Shown here piece by piece: positions 45,459-54,809 of a stretch of 64,000 nt of DNA. Positions within the stretch are counted from its first letter, which is position 1; every line of letters begins with the position of its first letter. Under the pieces are notes generated by a model, which saw nothing but the letters and a program-made list of their open reading frames with translations, made no database searches and was not told the DNA's origin. Source of the stretch: Balneola vulgaris DSM 17893 (lineage in GTDB: Bacteria; Bacteroidota; Rhodothermia; Balneolales; Balneolaceae); the NCBI RefSeq assembly GCF_000375465.1, contig NZ_AQXH01000003.1, positions 98,501 through 162,500 on the forward strand, written 5' to 3'. Made by a program: the position numbers and the translations under genes.

Positions 45459-46061
45459 ATGGCTATTTACTCATACAAAGGATATAAACCCGTTATTCAT
45501 AAAAGTGCCTATGTGCATCCACTAGCGGCTGTTACAGGAAATGTGATTATCGGTAAAGATGTGTACATCGGACCTGGTGCTGCTATTCGAGGAGACTGGG
45601 GCAAAATCGTGATTGAGGATGGATGTAATGTGCAAGAAAATTGCACCATCCATATGTTCCCCGGTGTTACAGTAACCCTAGAAAAAGGTGCCCATGTTGG
45701 CCATGGAGCCATTATCCATGGAGCTCACCTCGGTGAAAATTGCCTCATTGGGATGAATGCTGTTATCATGGACAATGTACATATTGGCAAAGGCTGTATA
45801 GTAGGAGCCTTGTCTTTTGTGAAAGAAGGCACTGAGATACCGGATCGTAAAGTGGTGGTTGGCAATCCAGCTAAAATTGTGAAAGATGTTTCTGATGAAA
45901 TGCTGAAATGGAAAACAGAAGGAACAGGGTGGTATCAAAGACTGCCAAAAGAACTTCACGAGACATTGAAGGAATGTGAACCATTACGCGAAGTCCCCGC
46001 AAACCGAAAAGACCAGCAAGTTGACTATTCGACTTGGGGTACACAAAAAAACACTGAATAG
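45459..46061 (+). CDS. paaY: PaaY-type hexapeptide-repeat thioesterase
   Basis: 200-residue left-handed beta-helix protein related to gamma carbonic anhydrases. Hexapeptide repeats run from about 15 to 150 (VTGNVIIGKDVYIGPGAAIR, VQENCTIHMFPG, GHGAIIHGAHLGENCLIGMN), with metal-ligand His in IHMF, HGAIIHGA and neighbours. The C-terminal WYQRLPKELHETLKECEPL tail is PaaY-like. PaaY is a thioesterase for inhibitory CoA adducts in phenylacetate degradation. It is followed after 5 bp by the unknown paralogue pair. Confidence 0.92.
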   Translation: MAIYSYKGYKPVIHKSAYVHPLAAVTGNVIIGKDVYIGPGAAIRGDWGKIVIEDGCNVQENCTIHMFPGVTVTLEKGAHVGHGAIIHGAHLGENCLIGMNAVIMDNVHIGKGCIVGALSFVKEGTEIPDRKVVVGNPAKIVKDVSDEMLKWKTEGTGWYQRLPKELHETLKECEPLREVPANRKDQQVDYSTWGTQKNTE

Positions 46062-46066
46062 ATTTT

Positions 46067-46447
46067 ATGGCTGTACCTCCACATAAACTACATCCCGATA
46101 TACTTCATTGGAAAGAAGGTGATGAAATAGAAGCTAGAAATGTAAATATCTCTGGTTTCTTCTCTTTACTGTCTGCTATAGAAGTGGGTAATGTGAACAG
46201 GCTTTATTTATTTAAAGCAATTACAGATGATGGCCTTATAATCGTAATGGACAAAGAAACAGGTCAACTTTATAAGGTCTTATTTAAAAAATTCATCAAA
46301 AAAGCTACCAACATTAGCTTACTAAATCGAAAGATTGAATGTGATATCGATAATTCACAAGGGTATATGGAATTGATGAAAACATTTCAGAAAGCATACA
46401 ATGAACTTGAGGCTTCAGATAAACCTAAATTATTAGATGAAAATTAA
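46067..46447 (+). CDS. Unknown protein, paralogue 1 of a tandem pair in the paa cluster
   Basis: 126 residues without signal peptide or membrane segment, so cytoplasmic. It shares with the next protein an N-terminal block (LHPDILHWKEGDEI) and a C-terminal block (YMELMKTFQKAYNELE), with a beta-rich, Lys-rich middle. The middle includes two hydrophobic strand pairs (LYLFKAITDDGLIIVMDKETG). It overlaps the next gene by 1 nt (TAATG) and starts 5 bp after paaY, so it is co-transcribed with it. No family is recognised. Confidence 0.75.
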   Translation: MAVPPHKLHPDILHWKEGDEIEARNVNISGFFSLLSAIEVGNVNRLYLFKAITDDGLIIVMDKETGQLYKVLFKKFIKKATNISLLNRKIECDIDNSQGYMELMKTFQKAYNELEASDKPKLLDEN

Positions 46448-46947
46448 TGGGATTTTTAAAATCGAAGAAAGCTGGAAAACCTCCTCACACATATTATCCT
46501 GATATTTTACATTGGCGAGAAGGAGATAAAATCTACTGCTGGAATGTTGCTAAAGCCATAGGATACTCGAAGGCTAAGTCTGTAGATTATCTTAAATATA
46601 TGAAGGGTAATAATTCCATGGATAACATCTATGCTCGTGCTTCATTTACCTTTAAATCAGTAGATGAAAATGGGATGGTGTATGTAGAAGATGAAGATGG
46701 GATTTTACTACAATTTGAATTTTATCAGATGATAAAATGCTCCAAAAATGAAAGCTATGAAAGCAGAAAAGTTCAGGCTAATTTTAAAGAATCCAATAAC
46801 TACATGGAGTTAATGAAAGCCTTTCAAAAGTCTTATGATGAGCTTCAACACCAAGATACACACCAAACTTCAGGACAAATAAGTATAGATGAACCTACGA
46901 CTAATGACTCGGGCAATATTGAAACTAAGAGTCGTGTAAAAAGCTGA
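46447..46947 (+). CDS. Unknown protein, paralogue 2 of a tandem pair in the paa cluster
   Basis: 166 residues, cytoplasmic. It has the same layout as the preceding protein: YPDILHWREGDKIYCWNVAK at the N-terminus, a beta-rich core with FTFKSVDENGMVYVEDEDG, and YMELMKAFQKSYDELQ near residue 120. A Ser/Thr-rich polar tail of about 40 residues follows that paralogue 1 lacks. The pair clearly arose by duplication and then diverged. Translation is coupled through TAATG. No family is recognised. Confidence 0.75.
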   Translation: MGFLKSKKAGKPPHTYYPDILHWREGDKIYCWNVAKAIGYSKAKSVDYLKYMKGNNSMDNIYARASFTFKSVDENGMVYVEDEDGILLQFEFYQMIKCSKNESYESRKVQANFKESNNYMELMKAFQKSYDELQHQDTHQTSGQISIDEPTTNDSGNIETKSRVKS

Positions 46948-46977
46948 TATTTGTTGTATCAATTCAACTTACCACTT

Positions 46978-47029
46978 CACAACTATGCCCGTGTTGTGAT
47001 ATATTCTATAGTGCTTCAGGATCGCACTA
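46978..47029 (+). promoter_or_regulatory. Two hairpins upstream of paaZ
   Basis: CACAAC (46978-46983)/GTTGTG (46993-46998) and TAGTGC (47009-47014)/GCACTA (47024-47029) lie in the 131-bp gap before paaZ. Neither has a T-run, so they are more likely operators or leader structures than terminators. Confidence 0.35.
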
Positions 47030-47078
47030 CACGATTAAACTGAAGTAGTATTTCAATAAAACAGGAAATCAAATTTAA

Positions 47079-49118
47079 ATGATGAAAGTACAAAGCTTTA
47101 TAAAAGGTGAATGGCTAACGGAAGGGAAAGAAACCGATTTAATTAGTGCGATTAACGAAAAACCTATTGCACAATTAGTTGAATCAGACATCGATTATAA
47201 AGCAGCCGTTGAGTATGCACGAACTGTGGGTGGACCTGCTTTACGTGAGCTCAGCATACATCAAAGAGCCTTTAAGATTAAGTTTTTAGCTGCTTATTTG
47301 ATGGAGCGAAAAGAAGATTATTATAAGCTTTCATCACATACCGGGGCTACTCGAAAAGATTCATGGATTGATATTGAAGGTGGCTTTGGTTCTATGTTTG
47401 TGCTCTCTAGTAAGGCTCGTAGAGAACTGTCGGATTTGCCTTTTCATGTTGAAGGTGGTACTGAACGACTTTCTAGAGGCGGTACTTTCGTTGGGCAACA
47501 CATTTGTGTTCCTAAAAAAGGTGTAGCGGTTCATATCAATGCTTTTAACTTCCCAGTATGGGGTATGGTGGAGAAATTAGCTCCTGCAATCATGGCTGGA
47601 CTTCCTTGTATCGTGAAGCCTTCCCCAGTGGGTTCATACCTTGCATACGCAGTCTTCAAAGACATTGTCGCATCAGGAATTCTACCCGAAGGTAGTGTGC
47701 AGTTTGTTGCTGCTAATGTACCGGGCGATCTATTAGATCATTTGGGAAGCCAAGACTCTGTTTCTTTTACTGGGTCAGCTTCAACAGGGAAAAAGCTAAA
47801 AGCACATCCGAATATTGTTGAGAACAGTGTTCAATTTAACCTTGAAGCCGATTCCCTTAACGCTTGTATCTTAGGTCCTGATGTTACCCCTGACATGGAA
47901 GAGTTTAAACTCTTTGTGAAGGAAGTGGGTATGGAAATGACCGTTAAAACTGGGCAAAAATGTACGGCTATTCGTAGAACTATCGTCCCACGCGAGCGAG
48001 TAGAAGATGTTGCTGAAGCCTTAAAGAAGTTTTTATCTAGAACTACGGTAGGCGACCCAACAGAAGAAGGAATTAGAATGGGGCCACTTGCTTCCAGTTT
48101 ACAGGCACAGCGCTTTGATGAGCAATTAGAAGAATTAGCAGAAGTTACTGAAACTATACTCAGTAATGGAGAATCAAAAGACTCATACACCCACCCTAGA
48201 GTTCTTGTATGCCACCAACCAATGACGGTTGAAGGTGTACATAGAATTGAAGCGTTTGGTCCTATGACGACTATCATGCCATACGATTCAGTAGATGAAG
48301 CTATCGAGCTTACCAATAAAGCGGATGGTTCGCTCGTGGCATCCCTGTTTACAGCAGATGACGAAATTGCTGCAGAAATCACATTAGGTTGTGCTCCTTA
48401 CCACGGCCGATTTATGGTCATCAACAAAGATTCAGCAGGCGAATCGACGGGGCATGGTTCTCCAATGCCGCATATGGTTCATGGTGGTCCTGGCCGAGCT
48501 GGTGGTGGCGAGGAGCTTGGTGGGGCACGCGCCGTACTACATAATATGCAACGTATTGCTCTGCAAGGCTCACCAACAACACTCATGAATATTGTTAAGC
48601 AATATGTGAAAGGTGCTGAAACAAAAGAAGCGCCTAAGCACCCATTCCAAATGTACTTTGAAGAGCTGGAAGTTGGGCATTCATTACTTTCCGACAAGCG
48701 ACAAGTTAAAGATCAAGATGTAGAAGACTTTGCCAACCTATCAGGCGATCACTTCTATGCACATACCGATCCTGATGCGGCTTCGCGTTCACTATTTGGT
48801 AAGATTGTTGCTCATGGCTACTTCGTATTATCAGCGGCAGCTGGGCAGTTTGTTCATCCAGATGAAGGCCCAGTTCTATTAAACTATGGCTTGGAAAATC
48901 TTGCCTTTTTAGCTCCTGTGTACCCTGGTGATACCATTCAAACAAAATTGGTAGTGAAAAGAAAAACAGTGCGCCAGCAACGTGAAGGCGATCTCTTCCC
49001 ATTTGGTGTAGTATTCTGGGATGTGGAAGTGAAGAATCAAGATGAGGTTCTAGTGGCCGAGTATACGATTCTTACACTGGTTAAAAGAAAGAACAAACTA
49101 GACATTGATTTGGTTTAA
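47079..49118 (+). CDS. paaZ: PaaZ, oxepin-CoA hydrolase/semialdehyde dehydrogenase
   Basis: 679-residue bifunctional ring-opening enzyme. The N-terminal aldehyde dehydrogenase (about 1-520) has VSFTGSASTGKK, NLEADSLNACILG (catalytic Glu) and the Cys in KTGQKCTAIRR. The C-terminal MaoC-like hydratase (about 540-679) has VEDFANLSGDHFYAHTDPDAA and FGKIVAHGYFVLS. Together they open oxepin-CoA and oxidise the resulting aldehyde. The full-length fusion is intact. It is preceded by a 131-bp leader with hairpins and followed after 49 bp by an enoyl-CoA hydratase gene. Confidence 0.96.
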   Translation: MMKVQSFIKGEWLTEGKETDLISAINEKPIAQLVESDIDYKAAVEYARTVGGPALRELSIHQRAFKIKFLAAYLMERKEDYYKLSSHTGATRKDSWIDIEGGFGSMFVLSSKARRELSDLPFHVEGGTERLSRGGTFVGQHICVPKKGVAVHINAFNFPVWGMVEKLAPAIMAGLPCIVKPSPVGSYLAYAVFKDIVASGILPEGSVQFVAANVPGDLLDHLGSQDSVSFTGSASTGKKLKAHPNIVENSVQFNLEADSLNACILGPDVTPDMEEFKLFVKEVGMEMTVKTGQKCTAIRRTIVPRERVEDVAEALKKFLSRTTVGDPTEEGIRMGPLASSLQAQRFDEQLEELAEVTETILSNGESKDSYTHPRVLVCHQPMTVEGVHRIEAFGPMTTIMPYDSVDEAIELTNKADGSLVASLFTADDEIAAEITLGCAPYHGRFMVINKDSAGESTGHGSPMPHMVHGGPGRAGGGEELGGARAVLHNMQRIALQGSPTTLMNIVKQYVKGAETKEAPKHPFQMYFEELEVGHSLLSDKRQVKDQDVEDFANLSGDHFYAHTDPDAASRSLFGKIVAHGYFVLSAAAGQFVHPDEGPVLLNYGLENLAFLAPVYPGDTIQTKLVVKRKTVRQQREGDLFPFGVVFWDVEVKNQDEVLVAEYTILTLVKRKNKLDIDLV

Positions 49119-49167
49119 TACTGAAACAAGAAACTGAACAAAAATTTAAGTCTGAAAAGGAATTTAT

Positions 49168-49929
49168 ATGTCAGCGAATGGAAATGTAGAACTGTCGATT
49201 AACAATCATATCGGAACTATTGAGTTTTCTCACCCTAAGGGAAACTCATTGCCGGGAGCTATCCTTCGTAAACTAGCCCAAACCATTACCGAAGCCGGTA
49301 AGAATGATGACATTCGAGTTATCATCCTGAAAAGCTCAGGGGAAGGCGCTTTTTGTGCGGGTGCATCATTTGATGAACTCATTGCCATCAAAGATTTCGA
49401 CACAGGTAAAAACTTCTTTATGGGTTTTGCATTGGTATTAAATGCTATGCGAACCTGCCCAAAATTGATCATCGTGCGAGTTCATGGAAAAACCGTAGGT
49501 GGTGGAGTGGGTATTGCATCAGCAGGTGATTACACCTTTGCCAAAAAAGGTGCATCAGTTAAACTTAGCGAACTAGCTTTAGGTATCGGACCCTTTGTTG
49601 TAGGGCCTGCCGTAGAACGAGCTATTGGCTGTTCAGCCTTCTCAGCTATGGCTGTAGATGCAACTACTTGGTATGATTCTTCATGGGCCACCAATAGAGG
49701 ATTATTTAACCAAGAATTTGACACTACTGAAGAATTAGACAACGCCGTTAATTCTCTAGCGGAACAGTTAGCGAAAAGTAGTCCTGAAGCAATGCAAGAG
49801 CTTAAAATGGTACTTTGGAAAGGTACTGAAGAATGGGATGATTTATTAGAAACACGAGCTGAAGTAAGTGGCCGCTTAGTGTTATCAGATTACACTAAAA
49901 ACTTCATCAAAAAGTTTAAAGCCAAGTAA
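49168..49929 (+). CDS. Enoyl-CoA hydratase/isomerase family protein (PaaF-like position)
   Basis: 253 residues, crotonase fold. The oxyanion loop is FCAGASFDELIAI near residue 60. VHGKTVGGGVGIASAGDYTF is the second half of the pocket. The first hydratase Glu is kept in LSELALGIGP. The region of the second catalytic Glu reads CSAFSAMAVDA, i.e. Ala where crotonases have Glu (family knowledge; alignment by eye). It may act as the 2,3-dehydroadipyl-CoA hydratase of the Paa pathway by position, or as another crotonase activity. The final gene of the paa cluster. A convergent kinase gene ends 21 bp away. Confidence 0.85.
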   Translation: MSANGNVELSINNHIGTIEFSHPKGNSLPGAILRKLAQTITEAGKNDDIRVIILKSSGEGAFCAGASFDELIAIKDFDTGKNFFMGFALVLNAMRTCPKLIIVRVHGKTVGGGVGIASAGDYTFAKKGASVKLSELALGIGPFVVGPAVERAIGCSAFSAMAVDATTWYDSSWATNRGLFNQEFDTTEELDNAVNSLAEQLAKSSPEAMQELKMVLWKGTEEWDDLLETRAEVSGRLVLSDYTKNFIKKFKAK

Positions 49930-49950
49930 TATATCTGGCTTCGTACTGTA

Positions 49951-52950
49951 TTAATTTTCTTCTCTAGGGATCGTTATTTCAAATAGCGATCCCTCTCCAT
50001 TTGTGAACCTTACAGTTGCTTTAATTTGATTGGCTAATGAGCTAATCAGACTGATTCCCAACGAGCTTTTCTTGCGCTCCATTACATCATCTCCAGCGCC
50101 AACGCCGTTATCGTAAACCGATAGGTATTGGTTCTTATCATCTTCCTTAAAAGTGATTCTAATTAGTCCGGAGTCTCGATTTGCAAAAGCATGTTTAAAA
50201 CTATTAGTAACCAATTCATTCACAATTAAACCACTCGGAATTGCTGTATTGATACTCATCTGAGTAGATTCTGCAATGGTTTCAACTTTAATATCCTTTG
50301 CACCCGTATTTAAAGTTGATACGATTCCTGCTAATAAATCGTCCAAGAACTTCGCGAAATCAATACGTGCTAGATCATCATTTTGATAAAGGCTCTCGTG
50401 CACTTTTGCCATTGCAGCCACGCGTAATTTCGATTCATCAAGGGCACTCTTCGATTCACCTTCAGTAACCGACCAACTCTGCATTTCTAATAGTCCAGAA
50501 ATTACCGCTAAGTTATTCTTCACTCGGTGATGAATTTCTTTTATAAGCACTTCTTTTTCAGATAATGCTTGTTGTAAGCTCTCTGTTTGCTTTTCCACTA
50601 ACGATTGCAGCTTATTTTTCTCTAAGAAACTTAAACGCAATTTAGTGTAGGCCGTTATCGATCCCATAAACATTAATCCTACTAAGCCGAAGAACCATGT
50701 TTTCATCCAGAACGGTTTCCCTATTTCAAAAGAATACGTAGCGGGATTTATATTCCAATCAGAGTTTGGTGCCCTCGACATCACTTCAAAAGTATAACTT
50801 CCATGTTTTAGGTTGTTATAGTTCACTTCATTCATATTGAAGCCTTCTACCCAGTTTTCCTCTAATCCGCGTAATCTATATTTATAACGAAGTCTATGTG
50901 GATCTTTGAAGTTTACCCCACTAAAATTGATGCGGATATTATTTTCATTATGATCTAAGGCTTCCTTATTTGCTTCAGAACTAGTTTTATCGAGCTTTTG
51001 CAATAGTGAGTTTCCGTTTGCAAAAACATCACGAATGAATACCTCTGGTGATTCAGCTTTCATTTTTTCTGCCGAAGCCCCTTCAATAGCTATTACTCCA
51101 TGATTTGCAGTACCAAACCATAGTTTACCAGAGTCATCTAGAATACTTGCACCACCATTAAACTCAATACCTTTTCCAAACTCTTGTAAGGGATAATGAT
51201 AGCTATTAAAGTTCCCAGTAGCTTCATAATCATTTAAATCATAATAATTTAAACCGCCATTCGTGCCCTGCCATAGCCCTCCATTATTGTCATATTGAAG
51301 GAAAATGGTTTCAGAGAGATACATTTCATCCGTTTTAAAACTGAATATCTCATCAGGTACACCCGTTTCGGAAGATTTTTTATTTACTGAGATTCCTTTA
51401 TTCGTACCAAACCAGATATTCCCTTTAGCGTCTTCTATTATTTCATATACACTTTTTCCTTTTATTCCACTATCCTCGCCGTATCGAATACTCGATTCCC
51501 CATCAAATAGTACTACACCTACATCGGTGCCAAACCAGTAATTCCCTTTACTATCTTTGGTAATACCATGTACGTATGTTTCCCAGTACTCATCTGAGAG
51601 AGAGGTGGATGAAAAGCTAAGCCCATTGTACCTCAATACACCAAATTCGCCCCCTAAGAGTATATCCCCATTGTCATCAATAAAGATATCATTGATGTAC
51701 CGATCGGGCATTGGTTCATTAAATATGAATTCTTTAAAAGTAGACCCATCAAATTCTAGCATGGGGTTTCCTGGGGAAAGGAGTAGTTTATTACCATTCG
51801 GTAATTCTTCAATATCCCAGATTTCTGCAGTGGTAAATTCTTTGGGAATCTCATATTTCACAAAAGTGCCATTCACATGTTTGGTAATTGCAGACTCATT
51901 CCCAAACCACAAGCTACCATCTTTAGATTTTAGGCTGCCATATACTTCATTCGAACCATATGCGCTATCATCATCATAGATCTGAAAAATTGTGTTTTTA
52001 AATACAGTAACACCATTTCCATTTGTAGTTACCCAAAGGGTTCCGTCGTCATCTTTTACAAATCGATAGATTAAATTCCCACTCAATCCATTCTTTTTTG
52101 TGATTTCGAAATGACTGCTTTCATCTAGAACTAGTATTCCTGCCCTTCTTCTACCAATCCATTTTCGATTTTTCTCATCTTCTGTAATGCTGAACACAGA
52201 ACCAATCTCAATTCCATCAACTTCAGTAATTAAATCAGCAGATAAATCTGGGTAAATAATTTGAACCCCTTTATTAGTAGAAACCCACTTTTCACCATTC
52301 TGAGCTTGGTAAATTTCGTATGCCGTATAATTATCATAGCGATCCAGATATCGATAGCTTTTTAATTCCTCGCCCGATGGAGTCATGATAATCACGCCGC
52401 CTTGCCCTCCTATCCAAACATTGCCATCATCGGTAAATTCAATCTCCCAAATACGTTCTAGATTTAACTCAAAGTTTATCGCTACGGTATCTAATGATTC
52501 TGATTGGGTGTTCCACTTAAACAGCTTATTAGCGTTGGTACCAATCCACAACTCTTTATTGGGCGCTTCAGCAATGAAATACACCTGATATTCATATAAT
52601 TCTTTTAATGCTTCAGGGTAAACCACCCCATCATTTTCAAAATAACCGACCCCACCTCCTGTGGTAGCCAGCCAAAGTGTTTTATCTGACGTAATTAATA
52701 GGTCGTTTACGAAATCATCTTTTAGGCCCGAGCTTTTATCGAAACTTTCGAAATTGGAGCCATCAGAACGAACCATACCATAAGCGGTAGCAAACCAGAT
52801 ATATCCATCTTCATCAAACTCTACATCAAAAACTTGATTTACAGGCAAGCCTTGGTTCACAGAATATATTTTGACATCATATTTCTGAGCATTCAAGATC
52901 ATTGAATTGAATAAAATGATCCCCGTAATAAAGCTAGTTATTTTATACAC
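49951..52950 (-). CDS. Reg_prop/Y_Y_Y sensor with HisKA_2 histidine kinase
   Basis: 999-residue large sensor. The signal/anchor is at 1-22. A two-propeller periplasmic sensor of Reg_prop repeats covers about 25-640 (recurring WFATAYGMVRSDG, LWLATTGGGVGYFEN, WFGTDVGVVLFDG). A Y_Y_Y domain lies near 690-765, then a membrane helix around 770-790 and a short coil. HisKA_2 has His807 in EIHHRVKNNLAVISGLLEM, and the HATPase has NELVTNSFKHAF and DNGVGAG. Unlike the hybrid polysaccharide sensors of Bacteroides it has no receiver or AraC domain. The output must pass to a separate regulator, none adjacent. It converges on the paa hydratase gene. Confidence 0.92.
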   Translation of the reverse strand: MYKITSFITGIILFNSMILNAQKYDVKIYSVNQGLPVNQVFDVEFDEDGYIWFATAYGMVRSDGSNFESFDKSSGLKDDFVNDLLITSDKTLWLATTGGGVGYFENDGVVYPEALKELYEYQVYFIAEAPNKELWIGTNANKLFKWNTQSESLDTVAINFELNLERIWEIEFTDDGNVWIGGQGGVIIMTPSGEELKSYRYLDRYDNYTAYEIYQAQNGEKWVSTNKGVQIIYPDLSADLITEVDGIEIGSVFSITEDEKNRKWIGRRRAGILVLDESSHFEITKKNGLSGNLIYRFVKDDDGTLWVTTNGNGVTVFKNTIFQIYDDDSAYGSNEVYGSLKSKDGSLWFGNESAITKHVNGTFVKYEIPKEFTTAEIWDIEELPNGNKLLLSPGNPMLEFDGSTFKEFIFNEPMPDRYINDIFIDDNGDILLGGEFGVLRYNGLSFSSTSLSDEYWETYVHGITKDSKGNYWFGTDVGVVLFDGESSIRYGEDSGIKGKSVYEIIEDAKGNIWFGTNKGISVNKKSSETGVPDEIFSFKTDEMYLSETIFLQYDNNGGLWQGTNGGLNYYDLNDYEATGNFNSYHYPLQEFGKGIEFNGGASILDDSGKLWFGTANHGVIAIEGASAEKMKAESPEVFIRDVFANGNSLLQKLDKTSSEANKEALDHNENNIRINFSGVNFKDPHRLRYKYRLRGLEENWVEGFNMNEVNYNNLKHGSYTFEVMSRAPNSDWNINPATYSFEIGKPFWMKTWFFGLVGLMFMGSITAYTKLRLSFLEKNKLQSLVEKQTESLQQALSEKEVLIKEIHHRVKNNLAVISGLLEMQSWSVTEGESKSALDESKLRVAAMAKVHESLYQNDDLARIDFAKFLDDLLAGIVSTLNTGAKDIKVETIAESTQMSINTAIPSGLIVNELVTNSFKHAFANRDSGLIRITFKEDDKNQYLSVYDNGVGAGDDVMERKKSSLGISLISSLANQIKATVRFTNGEGSLFEITIPREEN

Positions 52951-53214
52951 TTATTGATCTATCTTTCTGTCCTTATATTCTTTTCCCCAACGTTTCTGTT
53001 ATTTTTCAGAAACTTTATATCCCCTTAATGTAAATTTTTTAAACCTTATATACCCTATTATCGGTTCATTCTTTTTCTCTGTAAGCAAAAACTTTAGTCT
53101 AAATTGCATAGTTATTACTCACATTAAGTTCTTAACTTATCTTTAATTCATCGCAATTCTGTAAAAACCACTAAGTAGCCTACTATTTCACGCCAAACTA
53201 TTTCAGCCATTCTT

Positions 53215-54081
53215 ATGGCTGCAACAGGAGTTATTCTATTTTCATCAAAAGCGGTTCTTGTAAAGTTAGCCTATCAATTCCAGATTGATGAATTGGCCTT
53301 ACTACTCTTAAGAATGACCTTCGCCCTTCCTTTTTATCTTGGGGTTTGGATCTATAATCGAAAGCAATGGCATCGTAACCCTGTCTCAAAAACAGATCTT
53401 TTATACATACTCGGAATAGGATTTGTGGGTTACTACCTAGCAAGCTATTTAGATTTTAAGGGTCTAGTTTTGATTAGCGCTAGTTTGGAACGCCTTATTC
53501 TATTTATTTATCCTACCCTTGTACTTTTGTTAAGTGCCTTGTTGCTCAAAAAGCCCATCACACTTAAGCAAGTATCCGCAATTCTTGTAACCTATTTAGG
53601 GCTCTTTGTCATTTTCTGGGACTCAAACGGTATCACTGATGCACCAAAAGCTGATTTAATAACAGGCTCTCTGTTAATATTTGGATGTGCTTTTACCTAC
53701 GCCTTATATCTTGTTGGAAGTAACTTCTTAGTAGATAGAGTTGGAAGCGTTCGTCTCACTACTTATTCATTAATAGTTTCGTGCGTTGCCGTTTGTATTC
53801 ACTACTCATTAACCGAACAAATTTCACTCTTTAGTTATCCCTGGCAAGTATATGTACTTGGTTTCTGCATGGCATTATTTGCAACCGTGATTCCTTCTTT
53901 TTTGATTGTTGAATCTATTCGTACTCTGGGGGCTTCAAATGTATCCATCATTGGTAGCTTAGGACCTATTTCAACTATTACATTATCTATTATATTCTTG
54001 AATGAATCTCTTACAGGCCTTCAAACAATGGGTGCTCTTATCATCATAATGGGAGTAGCGATAGTAAGCCGAACAAAATGA
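53215..54081 (+). CDS. EamA/DMT-family transporter
   Basis: 288 residues with about ten membrane helices in two EamA repeats (first about 1-130, second about 145-288: GCAFTYALYLVGSNFLVDRVG and TITLSIIFLNESLTGLQTMGA). It is a probable exporter of small metabolites, cargo unknown. The ATG at 53215 would cut the first helix. The frame is open upstream to a TAG at 53176-53178, and the residues before (TISRQTISAIL) complete that helix. An ATT or other non-ATG start upstream is therefore possible. AlkD follows on the same strand. Confidence 0.88.
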   Translation: MAATGVILFSSKAVLVKLAYQFQIDELALLLLRMTFALPFYLGVWIYNRKQWHRNPVSKTDLLYILGIGFVGYYLASYLDFKGLVLISASLERLILFIYPTLVLLLSALLLKKPITLKQVSAILVTYLGLFVIFWDSNGITDAPKADLITGSLLIFGCAFTYALYLVGSNFLVDRVGSVRLTTYSLIVSCVAVCIHYSLTEQISLFSYPWQVYVLGFCMALFATVIPSFLIVESIRTLGASNVSIIGSLGPISTITLSIIFLNESLTGLQTMGALIIIMGVAIVSRTK

Positions 54082-54110
54082 TGATGAAGCTTTCTTAAAT
54101 GGATGGAGTT

Positions 54111-54809
54111 ATGAGTAGTAAGCAAATGATTAACGATATACTTCAGCTTGGTAATGCAGACATTGCTGAACACTCAAAAAGGTTTTTTAAAACCGGCCTG
54201 GGTGAATATGGAGAAGGGGATAAGTTTGTAGGCATTCGAGTACCACCACTTCGAAAAATTGCCAAAAAATATAAGTATCTGCCCTTAGAGGAAGTAAGTC
54301 ATGTTATCCAAAGTGAATACCATGAGATTCGTTTAGCAGCTGTTATGTTATTAGTGTACAGAATTGAACGTGCTGACAATCTTGTGTTGGAAGAAGTGGT
54401 TGACTTCTATTTAAAGCATCTTGAATACGTAAATAATTGGGATCTGGTAGATAGTTCTTGTCATCAAATACTGGGGCGATATTTAATCGAAAAAGAAAAA
54501 GACCTGCTGTTCCATTTTGCGCATTCACCCAACATTTGGGAACGAAAAATTGCTATGATTACCTGTTATTACTTTATCAAAAGGAATTCATATTCAACGG
54601 CCCTAGAAATTGCTACCCTCCTACTGCACGATTCCCACGATTTAATACATAAAGCCGTTGGTTGGATGTTGCGTGAAATCGGTAAACTTGATTTAGATAT
54701 AGAGCTGGAGTTCTTAGATAAGCATTTCAGAGATATGCCCCGAACTATGTTACGCTATGCCATCGAGAAATTTGAGGAACCACTTCGGCTCAAATACTTA
54801 CATGGCTAG
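54111..54809 (+). CDS. AlkD-family DNA alkylation repair protein
   Basis: HEAT-repeat DNA glycosylase of the AlkD family. It has NNWDLVDSSCHQILG near residue 110, WERKIAMITCYYF, LIHKAVGWMLREIGK (near 180) and MPRTMLRYAIEKF near the C-terminus, all family hallmarks including the catalytic Asp. It excises bulky or cationic alkylated bases. I chose ATG 54111 because GGAG precedes it by 5 nt. An ATG at 54099 adds four residues without a ribosome site. The stop codon directly abuts the stop of the convergent kinase gene with no gap. Confidence 0.93.
   Translation: MSSKQMINDILQLGNADIAEHSKRFFKTGLGEYGEGDKFVGIRVPPLRKIAKKYKYLPLEEVSHVIQSEYHEIRLAAVMLLVYRIERADNLVLEEVVDFYLKHLEYVNNWDLVDSSCHQILGRYLIEKEKDLLFHFAHSPNIWERKIAMITCYYFIKRNSYSTALEIATLLLHDSHDLIHKAVGWMLREIGKLDLDIELEFLDKHFRDMPRTMLRYAIEKFEEPLRLKYLHG

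Noticed and set aside
47831..48382. 183-codon minus-strand frame inside paaZ
   Set aside because: Antisense shadow of a strongly conserved aldehyde dehydrogenase region.
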